In this document: piece by piece, positions 6,789-15,793 of the stretch
Layout: the number at the start of each line of letters is the position of its first letter
How positions within the stretch are numbered: the stretch's first letter is position 1
Assembly (NCBI RefSeq): GCF_026242045.1
Contig: NZ_JAPJDO010000023.1
Location: forward strand, 1-64,000
Direction: 5' to 3'
DNA: 64,000 nt
DNA from: Mycobacterium pinniadriaticum
Lineage (GTDB): Bacteria; Actinomycetota; Actinomycetes; Mycobacteriales; Mycobacteriaceae
Program-made: the position numbers and the translations under genes
The notes under the pieces: generated by a model
Told to the model about the DNA's origin: nothing
Seen by the model: only the letters and a program-made list of their open reading frames with translations
The model's database searches: none

Positions 6789-8567
6789 GTGCTGCGCAGT
6801 CACGCCGCCGGTACGTTGCGGGCCGCCGATGCCGGACGGACGGTCACGCTGGCCGGCTGGGTGGCGCGTCGGCGCGACCACGGTGGCGTCATCTTCATCG
6901 ACCTGCGCGACGGGTCGGGGGTTTCGCAGGTGGTGTTCCGGGACGCGGACGTGCTGGCCCAGGCGCACCGGTTACGCGCCGAGTTCTGCATCGCCGTCGA
7001 CGGCGTGGTCGAAATCCGTCCGGAGGGCAACGCGAACGCCGAGATTCCCACCGGCGAGATCGAGGTCAACGCGACGTCGCTGACGGTGTTGGGGGAGAGC
7101 GCCGCGCTGCCCTTCCAACTCGACGAGCAGGCCGGCGAGGAAGCGCGGCTGAAGTTCCGCTATCTCGACATGCGTCGCGAGGGCGGTCCCGGTGACGCGA
7201 TCCGGCTGCGCTCGAAGGCGAATGCCGCGGCGCGTTCGGTGCTGGCCGGCCACGACTTCGTCGAGATCGAAACCCCGACGCTGACCCGCTCGACTCCCGA
7301 GGGTGCGCGCGACTTCCTGGTCCCCGCCCGGCTGCAGCCCGGCTCGTTCTACGCGCTGCCGCAAAGCCCGCAGCTGTTCAAGCAGTTGCTGATGGTCGCG
7401 GGCATGGAGCGCTACTACCAGATCGCGCGCTGCTACCGCGACGAGGATTTCCGCGCCGACCGCCAGCCGGAGTTCACCCAGCTCGACATGGAGATGAGCT
7501 TCGTCGACTCCGACGACGTCATCGCCGTCGCCGAGGAGATCCTGGCCGCGTTGTGGGCGTTGATCGGATACCAAGTGCCGCGGCCGATTCCACGGATGAG
7601 CTATGCCGATGCGATGCGGCTCTACGGCTCGGACAAGCCGGATCTGCGTTTCGGCCTGGAGCTCGTCGAGTGCACCGACTATTTCAAGGACACCCCGTTC
7701 CGGGTGTTCCAGGCCGACTATGTCGGGGCCGTGGTGATGCCGGGCGGCGCGTCGCAACCGCGGCGCACCCTGGACGGCTGGCAGGAGTGGGCCAAGCAGC
7801 GCGGCGCCAAGGGCCTGGCTTATGTGCTGGTCGGCGAGGACGGGGAGCTGACGGGCCCGGTGGCCAAGAACCTGTCCGAGGCTGAGCGCGACGGCCTGGC
7901 CGCCCACGTCGGCGCCAATCCTGGGGACTGCGTGTTCTTCGCGGCCGGCGGGGCCAAGGCGTCGCGGGCGCTGCTGGGCGCGGCACGCGGTGAGATCGCC
8001 CGGCGACTGGACATGATCGATCCGAACGCGTGGGCGTTCACCTGGATCGTCGACCCACCGCTGTTCGAGCCGGCCGGTGACGCCACCGCCGCCGGCGATG
8101 TCGCGGTCGGATCCGGGGCGTGGACCGCGGTGCACCACGCGTTCACCGCGCCCAAGCCGGAGTACCGGGATTCGGTGGATACCGATCCGGGCGCGGTGCT
8201 CGCCGACGCCTACGACATCGTCTGCAACGGGCACGAGATCGGTGGTGGCTCGATCCGCATACACCGCCGCGATGTCCAGGAGAAAGTGTTCGCCGTGATG
8301 GGGATCGACCATGCCGAGGCGACCGAGAAGTTCGGATTCCTGTTGGACGCGTTCACGTTTGGTGCGCCCCCGCATGGCGGCATCGCGTTCGGGTGGGACC
8401 GTATCACCGCGCTGTTGTTCGGCGCCGACTCGATCCGTGAGGTGATCGCGTTTCCGAAGTCCGGCGGCGGGGTCGACCCGCTGACCGACGCGCCCGCGCC
8501 GATCACCGCCCAGCAGCGCAAGGAATCCGGAATAGATTTCAAGCCCGAGAAGCTGGACCAGCCATGA
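6789..8567 (+). CDS. aspS: Aspartate--tRNA ligase (AspRS)
   Basis: A 592-residue class II aminoacyl-tRNA synthetase that charges tRNA(Asp), and in mycobacteria probably also tRNA(Asn) as a non-discriminating enzyme. It has an N-terminal OB-fold anticodon-binding domain (residues ~15-105, GWVARRRDHGGVIFIDLRD). Motif 2 is RCYRDEDFRADRQPEFTQLD at 214-233. A bacterial GAD insertion domain spans ~300-410, and motif 3 is GIAFGWDRITALLFG near the C-terminus. GTG start with GGGAG upstream. Its last codon overlaps the start of the Ddn-like gene (ATGA), so the two are translationally coupled. Confidence 0.98.
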   Translation: MLRSHAAGTLRAADAGRTVTLAGWVARRRDHGGVIFIDLRDGSGVSQVVFRDADVLAQAHRLRAEFCIAVDGVVEIRPEGNANAEIPTGEIEVNATSLTVLGESAALPFQLDEQAGEEARLKFRYLDMRREGGPGDAIRLRSKANAAARSVLAGHDFVEIETPTLTRSTPEGARDFLVPARLQPGSFYALPQSPQLFKQLLMVAGMERYYQIARCYRDEDFRADRQPEFTQLDMEMSFVDSDDVIAVAEEILAALWALIGYQVPRPIPRMSYADAMRLYGSDKPDLRFGLELVECTDYFKDTPFRVFQADYVGAVVMPGGASQPRRTLDGWQEWAKQRGAKGLAYVLVGEDGELTGPVAKNLSEAERDGLAAHVGANPGDCVFFAAGGAKASRALLGAARGEIARRLDMIDPNAWAFTWIVDPPLFEPAGDATAAGDVAVGSGAWTAVHHAFTAPKPEYRDSVDTDPGAVLADAYDIVCNGHEIGGGSIRIHRRDVQEKVFAVMGIDHAEATEKFGFLLDAFTFGAPPHGGIAFGWDRITALLFGADSIREVIAFPKSGGGVDPLTDAPAPITAQQRKESGIDFKPEKLDQP

Positions 8568-8992
8568 CATCGCCTGACAGTGCGTATATGAACGATTTCA
8601 ACAAGAACATCGTCGAGGAGTTCCGGGCCAACGCCGGCGTCGTCGGCGGGCCGTTCGAGGGCCGGCCGTTGTTGCTGCTGAACACCACCGGGGCGAAGTC
8701 CGGCCAGCAGCGGCTGGCGCCGCTGGCCTACTTCAACGTCGACGGCAAGTTGATCATCATCGGCTCGAAGGCCGGCGCGGACACCAATCCCGATTGGGTG
8801 CACAACCTGCGGGCCAACCCGCGGGCGCACATCGAGATCGGCACGGATGCCTACGACGTCGTCGCCCGCGAGTTCTCGCGCGAGGAACGGGACGCGGCCT
8901 ACCCGAAGATCGTGGCGGAGGCGCCCGGGTTCGGTGAATACCAGGCAAAGACCAGCCGAGTCATCCCACTGTTCGAACTGACCCGTCCCTGA
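8564..8992 (+). CDS. Nitroreductase / F420 deazaflavin-dependent oxidoreductase (Ddn-like)
   Basis: A 142-residue split-barrel protein of the deazaflavin-dependent nitroreductase (DUF385) family, expected to use reduced F420. Family features are the LLLLNTTGAKSGQQRLAPLAYF strand pair, IIGSKAGADTNPDWVHNLRANP (cofactor-binding loop) and the C-terminal YQAKTSRVIPLFEL. ATG overlaps the aspS stop by 4 nt, so it is expressed with aspS; no functional link to tRNA charging is evident. Family members reduce quinones or other acceptors; this one's acceptor cannot be predicted. A large hairpin follows the stop. Confidence 0.9.
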   Translation: MTSPDSAYMNDFNKNIVEEFRANAGVVGGPFEGRPLLLLNTTGAKSGQQRLAPLAYFNVDGKLIIIGSKAGADTNPDWVHNLRANPRAHIEIGTDAYDVVAREFSREERDAAYPKIVAEAPGFGEYQAKTSRVIPLFELTRP

Positions 8993-8994
8993 GC

Positions 8995-9043
8995 GATTTC
9001 GGCGCGGAAACCGCCGCTGGGCGGCGGAAATCGCGCCGAAATC
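8995..9043. terminator. Bidirectional hairpin between convergent genes
   Basis: A 49-nt near-perfect palindrome. The outer 12-bp stem pairs GATTTCGGCGCG with its complement at 9032-9043, a 4-nt internal loop separates it from a 7-bp inner stem (CCGCCGC/GCGGCGG), and the loop is TGG. It lies just after the Ddn-like stop and 6 nt from the thiolase stop. No T-tract is present, which is usual for mycobacterial terminators. Confidence 0.6.
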
Positions 9044-9049
9044 CCTAGA

Positions 9050-10234
9050 TCACAGCCGTTCGATGATGGTGGCGTTGGCCATGCCGCCGCCCTCGCACAT
9101 GGTCTGCAGGCCGTAGCGCCCGCCGCGTTGCTCCAACGCATTGACCAGCGTGGTCATGATCCGCGCGCCGCTGGCGCCCAACGGGTGCCCGATGGCGATC
9201 GCGCCGCCGTTGACGTTGGTCTTGCCCAGATCGGCACCGGTGTCGCGGGCCCATGCCAACACCACCGGGGCGAACGCCTCGTTCACCTCGAACAGGTCGA
9301 TATCAGCCAGCGACAGGCCGGCCCGGGCCAGCACCTTCTCGGTAGCCGGGATGACCCCGGTCAGCATGTACAGCGGGTCGGAGCCCACCACCGTGGTGGT
9401 GTGGATGCGGGCCAGCGGTCGCCAACCGTGCTGACGGGCCACCTCCGATGAGGTGATCAGCACCGCGGCGCTGCCGTCGGACAGCGGTGATGAGTTGCCC
9501 GGCGTGATCTCCCAGTTGATCTGGGGGAAGCGCGCCGCCACGGCCTCGTTGTAGAACGCGGGCCGCAGGTCGGCCAGCGTGTCGATCGTGGTGCCGGGAC
9601 GGATGATCTCGTCGGTCTGCAGCCCGGCGATGGGCGCCAGTTCGTTGTCGAACAGCCCGTCCTTGGTCGCCCCGGCCGCCTTCTCGTGGCTGGCCGCGGA
9701 GAACTCGTCGAGCTCGGCACGCGACAGCCCCCATCGTGCGGCGATCAGCTCGGCGCTGATCCCCTGGGGTACCAGCCCCTCGTCGTAGCGCTGGGCGAAG
9801 CGGGTGCCGAACGGATCGCTGCCCGGCAGCACCGACGACCCCATCGGCACCCGGCTCATCGACTCCACACCCGCCGCGATCACCACGTCATAGGCGCCGG
9901 CGATGACCCCCTGGGCGGCGAACGAGATCGCCTGCTGGCTGCTGCCGCACTGGCGGTCCACTGTCGCGCCGGGCACCGACTCAGGGAAACCCGCGCCCAG
10001 CAGCGCGTTGCGGGCGATGTTGACCGCCTGGTCGCCGACCTGTGTCACTGCGCCGGCGATGACGTCATCGACGTCGGCGGGATCGACCCCGGTGCGCGCC
10101 ACCAGCTCGGACAGGCTGTGGGCCAGTAGATCGGCGGGCAGCACCCCGTGCAGTGCGCCGCCGGGCTTGCCCTTGCCGATCGGGGTGCGCACCGCTGAAA
10201 CGATGACGGCGTCCCGCCCTGAGAAACCGGCCAT
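9050..10234 (-). CDS. Acetyl-CoA acetyltransferase (thiolase family)
   Basis: A 394-residue degradative-type thiolase that cleaves or condenses beta-ketoacyl-CoA. The acyl-accepting Cys96 is in DRQCGSSQQA. His350 is in GHPLGASG, and the second catalytic Cys380 is in CEGGGMANATIIERL. Full length for the family. ATG with AGGAGG just upstream. It is divergent from an hxlR-type regulator with a large inverted repeat between them, so it is probably controlled by that regulator. The substrate (short, branched or steroid side-chain acyl-CoA) is not determined. Confidence 0.92.
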   Translation of the reverse strand: MAGFSGRDAVIVSAVRTPIGKGKPGGALHGVLPADLLAHSLSELVARTGVDPADVDDVIAGAVTQVGDQAVNIARNALLGAGFPESVPGATVDRQCGSSQQAISFAAQGVIAGAYDVVIAAGVESMSRVPMGSSVLPGSDPFGTRFAQRYDEGLVPQGISAELIAARWGLSRAELDEFSAASHEKAAGATKDGLFDNELAPIAGLQTDEIIRPGTTIDTLADLRPAFYNEAVAARFPQINWEITPGNSSPLSDGSAAVLITSSEVARQHGWRPLARIHTTTVVGSDPLYMLTGVIPATEKVLARAGLSLADIDLFEVNEAFAPVVLAWARDTGADLGKTNVNGGAIAIGHPLGASGARIMTTLVNALEQRGGRYGLQTMCEGGGMANATIIERL

Positions 10235-10263
10235 GTTGTCCTCCTGAACTCGCCGCTGAGTAT

Positions 10264-10297
10264 TGGGTTATATACCCAGCTATAACACCTGGGTATA
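10264..10297. promoter_or_regulatory. Inverted-repeat operator for the HxlR-type regulator
   Basis: TATACCCAG (10271-10279) and CTGGGTATA (10289-10297) form a perfect 9-bp inverted repeat with a 9-nt spacer; a third half-site, TGGGT, lies at 10264-10268. The site sits between the divergent thiolase and regulator genes and runs into the -10 element TATAGT (10294-10299), so autorepression and thiolase control are likely. Confidence 0.65.
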
Positions 10298-10328
10298 GTG
10301 AAAACAACTCAGAAATGGAGTGACTTAC

Positions 10329-10823
10329 GTGACAGTGCTGCAGGGCCCCCTGGCCGACCGCGATGCCTGGTCCGCGGTCGGCAAATGTCCGATCGAGAAG
10401 ACCATGGCGGTCATCGGGACCAAGTCGGCGATGCTGATCCTGCGTGAGGCCTACTACGGCACCACCCGGTTCGACGATTTCGCCCGCCGGGTCGGCATCA
10501 CGAAGGCGGCCACCTCGGCGCGGTTGGCCGAACTCGTTGAAGCCGGACTGCTGACCAGGCGCCCCTATCGGGAGCCGGGGCAGCGAGCCCGCGACGAGTA
10601 CGTGCTCACCGATGCCGGCACCGATCTGATGCCGGTGGTCTGGTCGATGTTCGAGTGGGGTCGCCGCCACCTGGACAACGACAGCCGGTTGCGGCTGGTG
10701 CACCTCGGGTGCGGTGCCGATGCGACGGTCGAGATCCGTTGCACTGATGGGCATCTCGTCCCGCCAGCCGAACTCGGTGTGGAAATCAGGCGAAAGGGAA
10801 GTCCCGCGGCTACCTCGGAGTGA
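10329..10823 (+). CDS. HxlR family winged-helix regulator
   Basis: A 164-residue protein of the HxlR/MarR-like family. It has the conserved N-terminal Cys and helix (GKCPIEKTMAVIGTKSAMLIL) and the winged helix FDDFARRVGITKAATSARLAELVEAGLL followed by the wing and YVLTDAG. A C-terminal extension of ~50 residues has Cys and His and might sense a ligand. GTG 10329 has GGAG 8 nt upstream; GTG 10320 is an alternative. It is divergent from the thiolase, with a palindromic operator between them. The acyltransferase gene begins 25 nt downstream with its own promoter. Confidence 0.85.
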   Translation: MTVLQGPLADRDAWSAVGKCPIEKTMAVIGTKSAMLILREAYYGTTRFDDFARRVGITKAATSARLAELVEAGLLTRRPYREPGQRARDEYVLTDAGTDLMPVVWSMFEWGRRHLDNDSRLRLVHLGCGADATVEIRCTDGHLVPPAELGVEIRRKGSPAATSE

Positions 10824-10836
10824 GACGGCCGCCCCG

Positions 10837-10842
10837 TACAGT
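10837..10842 (+). promoter_or_regulatory. -10 element of leaderless acyltransferase transcript
   Basis: TACAGT is followed by 6 nt and then the GTG start at 10849. No Shine-Dalgarno sequence is present. Confidence 0.5.
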
Positions 10843-10848
10843 GCGGGT

Positions 10849-12180
10849 GTGGACTCCACGTTGGCGTATATCGACCAGGGATCGTTTATGGGCCTGCGGG
10901 CGTTGGGGCGTGGACCGCTCGCCCAATACGGCTGGATCTATGAACATCCGGTCGATCTCGACGCCCTGCGCCGGTTCCACCACAACCTCGGTCACGGCTT
11001 GCTGGGGCGCCGGATCGAGCGATCGCCGCTGCCGTTCGGTCGCGACCACTGGGTGACCTGGCGAGGGCCTGCCGACGTCGACATCGCCGCAACGGCCCGC
11101 CCGCGCGCGGAGGTGATGGACTGGTTCGACGAGCAGCTGCGCATTCCGATCGACCCGGAGGGCGGCCCATCCTGGCGGTTGGCGATGCAACCGCTCACCG
11201 AGGGTGGGGCGGCGATCACGCTGGTGGCCTCGCACTCGATCTGCGACGGCCTCGCGATCACCCTGGCGATCAAACAGGCTGCCCGTGGCGAGACGTGGGA
11301 GCTGGGCTACCCCGAGCCGAACGCACGTACCCGCGGCCGCGCGCTGCGCGAGGACACCGCCGAGATCCTGCGTGCGGTACCGGACTTCGCCAAGGCTGTC
11401 GTCGCCGCGGTGCGGTTGGCCGGGAACAACCGCACCGAGATGACCTCCTCGCTCGGGCGGTCGGCCGCGCGGCCGGCGAAGCTCGACGGCGCGGCGCTGG
11501 TCACCGTGCCGGCGCTGGCTGCCTTCATCGACGAGGGACAGTGGCAGGCCCGGATGGAAAGCCTTGGCGGAACCAGTAATTCGCTGTTCGCGGGGATTGC
11601 CGCCAAACTGGGGCAAACCATGGGCCGGGTCGACGGCGCCGGCATGGTCAGGTTGCAGTTCCCGGTCAGCGAGCGCACCGAAGGCGATACCCGGGCCAAT
11701 GCGCTGACCGGGATGACGCTGACGGTCGACCCGTCCGACGTCACAACGAGCCTGCGTGCGGTTCGCGCCGAATTGAAGAGAAGCCTGTCGGCGTTGTCCG
11801 AGGCCCGCTTCGAACTGCTGGGGCCGGTGGCGCTGGCGCCATTGATTCCGGCGGGTTTGGTGCGCCGGCTCGAGGGGATGGCCCTGGGCGCCGGGGCCCC
11901 GGTCGGTTGTTCCAATCTCGGGAAACTGGATGTCGCGGTAAACCGGCCCGACGGCACCGACGCCGAGTTCCTCGTCTTGCGGCAGCTCGAGTCCAGGGTC
12001 ACTGCCGATATCCTGGACCGGCTCGGCGGGACGCTGTTCTTGGCGTCCGGTCAGGTGAACGGGAAAGTGACTCTCACGGTGTCGGCGTGGCGGCCCGGCG
12101 GGCCGAACAGCAAAGACCAGCTGAAGGCCACGGTGGGCCAGGTGCTCGACGATTTCGGGCTCACCGCCACCATGGAGTAA
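10849..12180 (+). CDS. Condensation-fold acyltransferase-like protein (HxxxDG)
   Basis: A 443-residue protein resembling condensation-domain/Pap/WS-DGAT acyltransferases. The signature HSICDG (HxxxDG, His129 to Gly134) follows a long N-terminal half that binds the acyl donor. LFAGIAAKLGQTMGR and PVSERTEGDTRANALTGM match the C-terminal half, which includes a degenerate solvent-channel motif. No signal peptide. GTG 10849 comes from the leaderless -10. It lies 157 nt before mmpS-mmpL; polyketide-associated acyltransferases are often adjacent to mmpL genes, so a role in making an exported lipid is inferred. The acyl donor and acceptor are unknown. Confidence 0.7.
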   Translation: MDSTLAYIDQGSFMGLRALGRGPLAQYGWIYEHPVDLDALRRFHHNLGHGLLGRRIERSPLPFGRDHWVTWRGPADVDIAATARPRAEVMDWFDEQLRIPIDPEGGPSWRLAMQPLTEGGAAITLVASHSICDGLAITLAIKQAARGETWELGYPEPNARTRGRALREDTAEILRAVPDFAKAVVAAVRLAGNNRTEMTSSLGRSAARPAKLDGAALVTVPALAAFIDEGQWQARMESLGGTSNSLFAGIAAKLGQTMGRVDGAGMVRLQFPVSERTEGDTRANALTGMTLTVDPSDVTTSLRAVRAELKRSLSALSEARFELLGPVALAPLIPAGLVRRLEGMALGAGAPVGCSNLGKLDVAVNRPDGTDAEFLVLRQLESRVTADILDRLGGTLFLASGQVNGKVTLTVSAWRPGGPNSKDQLKATVGQVLDDFGLTATME

Positions 12181-12263
12181 CGGCGTCGCTGTGACCCCGG
12201 CCCGAACTCTTCGTGACCCATGACGCTCATCACCCGGGTTAGGATGACAAAGTCCGTTAGTCC

Positions 12264-12269
12264 TACTAT
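12264..12269 (+). promoter_or_regulatory. Candidate -10 element for mmpS-mmpL
   Basis: TACTAT fits TANNNT in an AT-richer stretch 69 nt before the mmpS GTG, in the 157-nt gap after the acyltransferase. No local regulator gene is adjacent, and no strong operator palindrome was seen. Confidence 0.35.
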
Positions 12270-12337
12270 GTAGCGGTGCTAAATGCAGCCGCGGTGAATC
12301 GACAGGCTGAACTGCGAAGCCAGAAGGGGGGCGGGTC

Positions 12338-12889
12338 GTGACTCTTGAAAGTCGGACCTACACCTCAGCGGGCGAGTCGGCGCCCGACGACACCCAGACG
12401 GGCCCGGTGCAGCAGGAATCCCAGCCCGGCGCCCAGCGCGCCAAACGGCGCGGCGGCCCGATGAAACTGCTGCGCAAGGCGTGGTTGCCCATCGTGATCC
12501 TGATCGTCGTCGCGGTCGCCGCGTTCGGCGTGTTTCGTCTGCACGGCGTGTTCGGCAAGACCGAACTCACCCGCCCGGGCAGCGGCCTGGCCAATGACAC
12601 CAAGCCGTTCAACCCGAAGACGGTGGTGTATGAGATCTACGGCCCGCCGGGAACCGTCGCGACCATCAACTACCTCGACCTGGACGCCACGCCGCAGATC
12701 GCGCGGGACGTCACCCTCCCGTGGTCATTGACCTTGACCACCACCGCGCCGGCTGCCTCGGCCAACATCGTCGCCCAGGGCGACAGTGACACCATCGGCT
12801 GCCGGATCCTGGTCAACGGTGAACTCAAGGACGAAAAGACCTCGACCGGGGTGAACGCCCAGACATTCTGCCTAGTCAAATCCGCATGA
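12338..12889 (+). CDS. MmpS family membrane protein
   Basis: A 183-residue accessory protein of an MmpL transporter. Residues 1-45 are polar and cytoplasmic, a membrane helix spans about 48-68 (WLPIVILIVVAVAAFGVF), and the remainder is the periplasmic beta-sandwich with the MmpS hallmark VVYEIYGPPGTVATINYLD and two Cys near the end. GTG start preceded by a purine-rich GAAGGGGGG. The last codon overlaps the mmpL start (ATGA), indicating coupled synthesis. The partner is the MmpL encoded downstream; the cargo could be a lipid or a siderophore. Confidence 0.93.
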   Translation: MTLESRTYTSAGESAPDDTQTGPVQQESQPGAQRAKRRGGPMKLLRKAWLPIVILIVVAVAAFGVFRLHGVFGKTELTRPGSGLANDTKPFNPKTVVYEIYGPPGTVATINYLDLDATPQIARDVTLPWSLTLTTTAPAASANIVAQGDSDTIGCRILVNGELKDEKTSTGVNAQTFCLVKSA

Positions 12890-15783
12890 TCACCCTGAAC
12901 AAGGGCGAGAAGCCGCAGGTCGACGAGCACGGAAACCGCCCGCATCTCGCGCACTGGATCCGGTGGCTGTCGGTCCCCATCATCCTGGGCTGGCTGGCGC
13001 TCACGGTCGTCACCAACGTGGTGGTGCCGCAGGTCGAGGTGGTCGGCGAGCAGCAGTCGGTGCCGATGTCGGCCGCCGACGCGCCGGCGACGATCGCGAT
13101 GAACACGATCGGCAAAACCTTCCAGGAGTTCGACTCCAACACGTCGGTGATGATCGTGCTGGAGGGCGACCAGCCCCTCGGCGATGCCGCGCACCAGTAC
13201 TACAACGAGATCGTCAAGAAGCTCGAAACCGACAAGACGCACGTCGAGCACATCCAGGACTTCTGGAGCGACCCGCTGACCGCCGCGGGTTCGCAGAGTG
13301 CCGACGGTAAATCCGCTTACGTGCAGGTCTACCTCGCCGGCAACATGGGCGAGGGCCTGGCCAACGAGTCGGTTGAGGCGGCCAAGCAGATCGTCGAGAG
13401 CGTGCCTGCGCCGCCGGGCGTCAAGGCGTATGTCACCGGACCATCAGCACTGATCAACGACACCCACATCGCCGGTGACCGAAGCCTCAAGATCATCACC
13501 AGTCTGACGTTCGGCGTCATCACCGTGATGCTGCTGTTCGTTTACCGCTCGATCGTCACTGTCCTGCTCGCGCTGTTCATGGTGTTCCTCGAGTTGGCCG
13601 CCGCCCGAGGCGTAGTCGCCTTCCTGGGTAACTACCACCTGATCGGGCTGTCGACGTTCGCGGTCAACCTGCTCGTCATGGTGGCGATCGCGGCCGGCAC
13701 CGACTACGTGATCTTCCTGTTCGGGCGCTACCAGGAGGCTCGAAGTAAGGGCGCCGACAAGGAGTCGGCGTACTACGAGATGTACCACGGCACCGGCCAC
13801 GTGATCCTCGGGTCGGGCATGACCATCGCTGGCGCGTTGGCCTGCCTGCACTTCACTCGCAGCCCGATGTTCAACTCGATGGGCATCCCGCTGTTCGTCG
13901 GCATGACGGTGGTGGTGGCCGCTGCGCTGACCCTCGGACCCTCCGTCGTCACCGTCGCCAGCCATTTCGGACTGTTGGAGCCCAAGCGTGCCTCCCGCGA
14001 GCGGTTCTGGCGGCGCATCGGCACAGCCGTCGTGCGCTGGCCCGGACCGATCCTGGTCGCGACGACCTTCGTCTGCCTGATCGGTTTGCTCGCCCTGCCC
14101 GGCTACCGCACCGACTACAACGACCGGCACTACCTGCCGCCGGACATCCCGGCCAGCGAAGGCTTCGCGGCCGCCGAGCGTCATTTCCCGGCGGCTCGTC
14201 TGAGCCCCGAGTTGTTGATGCTGCAAAGCGATCACGACCTGCGCAACTCCGCGGACTTCCTGGTGATCGACCGGGTCGCCAAGGCCATCTTCCACACGCC
14301 GGGGATCGGGCGGGTGCAGACCATCACCAGGCCGCTGGGCACCCCGATCGAGCACAGCTCGATCCCGTTCCTGCTGGGTATGCAGGGCACCACGCAGACG
14401 CTCAACCAGTCCTACATGCAGGACCGCATGAAGGACATGCTGAAAATGGGCGAGGACATGCAGGTGTCCATCAACACGATGACGCAGATGTACGACCTGA
14501 TGGGTCAGCTCAACGCGGTCACCCACAGCATGGTCGGCAAGATGGACCTGACGCTGGCCGATATCCAGACGTTGCGCAACCACATCGCGGATTTCGACGA
14601 CTTCTTCCGGCCCATCCGCAACTACTTCTACTGGGAACCGCACTGCTTCGACATCCCGGTGTGCTGGTCGCTGCGGTCGGTGTTCGACACCCTCGACGGT
14701 ATCGACACGATGACCGACGACTTCCAGAACCTGGTTCCCGACCTGCACAAACTGGACCTGCTCACGTCTCAGATGCGCATGCTGATGCCGCCGATGATCG
14801 AGACGATGAAGTCCATGCGGACCATGCAGCTGACCCTGCAGAGCACCCAGGCCGGCCAGCAGGACCAGATCGCGGCCATGCAGGAAAATCAGAGCGCGAT
14901 GGGCAAGGCGTTCGACGAAGCCAAGAACGACGATTCGTTCTATCTGCCGCCGGAGGCGTTCGACAATCCGGACTTCAAGCGCGGCATGAAGATGTTCTTG
15001 TCGCCGGACGGTAAAGCGGTGCGGTTCATCATCTCTCACGAGGGTGACCCGATGTCGCCGGAAGGCCTCAGCCACGTCGACCCGATCAAGAACGCGGCGT
15101 TCGAAGCCATCAAGGGCACCCCGCTGGAGGGCTCCAAGATCTACCTCGCCGGCACCGCGGCCAGCTACAAGGACATGCAGGACAGTGCCGACTACGACCT
15201 GATGATCGCCGGCGTCGCGGCGCTGTGCCTGATCTTCATCATCATGCTGATCATCACCCGCGCTGTGGTGGCCGCCGCGGTGATCGTGGGCACGGTCCTG
15301 CTGTCGCTGGGCACGTCGTTCGGCTTGTCGGTACTGATCTGGCAGGACTTGATCGGCCGGCCCCTGCACTGGATGGTGCTGGTGATGTCGGTCATCATCC
15401 TGCTCGCGGTCGGATCGGACTACAACCTGCTTCTGGTGGCCCGACTCAAGGAGGAGATCGGTGCCGGTCTGAGCACCGGCATCATCCGGGCGATGGGTGG
15501 TAGCGGCTCGGTCGTCACGTCGGCGGGGCTGGTGTTCGCGGTGACGATGGCGGCCATGGCGTTCAGCGAGTTGACGATCCTGGCGCAGGTCGGCACGACG
15601 ATCGGCATGGGTCTGTTGGTGGACACCCTGGTGATCCGGTCGTTCATGACGCCGTCGATCGCCGCGCTGTTGGGGCGCTGGTTCTGGTGGCCGCAGCGGG
15701 TGCGCAAGCGTCCGGTGCCGAGTCCGTGGCCATCACCCGCGTCGGAGAAAACCCAGCCGACCGCCGCCGAATCCCAGTCTTAG
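12886..15783 (+). CDS. MmpL family RND transporter
   Basis: A 965-residue RND-type exporter with 12 predicted membrane helices in two repeats. TM4 carries GTDYVIFLFGRYQEAR, and TM10 GSDYNLLLVARLKEE, which hold the Asp-Tyr proton-relay pairs. The second periplasmic loop (~residues 470-700) is long, Met/Gln-rich and probably a coiled coil, as in the MmpL4/MmpL5 class; this suggests a tube-like periplasmic extension. Coupled to mmpS. It lies downstream of an acyltransferase, consistent with export of a complex lipid, although MmpL4/5 types also export siderophores. Confidence 0.95.
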   Translation: MITLNKGEKPQVDEHGNRPHLAHWIRWLSVPIILGWLALTVVTNVVVPQVEVVGEQQSVPMSAADAPATIAMNTIGKTFQEFDSNTSVMIVLEGDQPLGDAAHQYYNEIVKKLETDKTHVEHIQDFWSDPLTAAGSQSADGKSAYVQVYLAGNMGEGLANESVEAAKQIVESVPAPPGVKAYVTGPSALINDTHIAGDRSLKIITSLTFGVITVMLLFVYRSIVTVLLALFMVFLELAAARGVVAFLGNYHLIGLSTFAVNLLVMVAIAAGTDYVIFLFGRYQEARSKGADKESAYYEMYHGTGHVILGSGMTIAGALACLHFTRSPMFNSMGIPLFVGMTVVVAAALTLGPSVVTVASHFGLLEPKRASRERFWRRIGTAVVRWPGPILVATTFVCLIGLLALPGYRTDYNDRHYLPPDIPASEGFAAAERHFPAARLSPELLMLQSDHDLRNSADFLVIDRVAKAIFHTPGIGRVQTITRPLGTPIEHSSIPFLLGMQGTTQTLNQSYMQDRMKDMLKMGEDMQVSINTMTQMYDLMGQLNAVTHSMVGKMDLTLADIQTLRNHIADFDDFFRPIRNYFYWEPHCFDIPVCWSLRSVFDTLDGIDTMTDDFQNLVPDLHKLDLLTSQMRMLMPPMIETMKSMRTMQLTLQSTQAGQQDQIAAMQENQSAMGKAFDEAKNDDSFYLPPEAFDNPDFKRGMKMFLSPDGKAVRFIISHEGDPMSPEGLSHVDPIKNAAFEAIKGTPLEGSKIYLAGTAASYKDMQDSADYDLMIAGVAALCLIFIIMLIITRAVVAAAVIVGTVLLSLGTSFGLSVLIWQDLIGRPLHWMVLVMSVIILLAVGSDYNLLLVARLKEEIGAGLSTGIIRAMGGSGSVVTSAGLVFAVTMAAMAFSELTILAQVGTTIGMGLLVDTLVIRSFMTPSIAALLGRWFWWPQRVRKRPVPSPWPSPASEKTQPTAAESQS

Positions 15784-15793
15784 CCAAAGAGAT

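Noticed and set aside
6972..8570. Long open frame of 532 codons antisense to aspS
   Set aside because: It mirrors the third-codon GC bias of aspS and has no family features.
13444..15369. Long open frame of 641 codons antisense to mmpL
   Set aside because: It is a GC-skew shadow of mmpL, rich in Arg/His/Gln, with no domain or ribosome-binding site.
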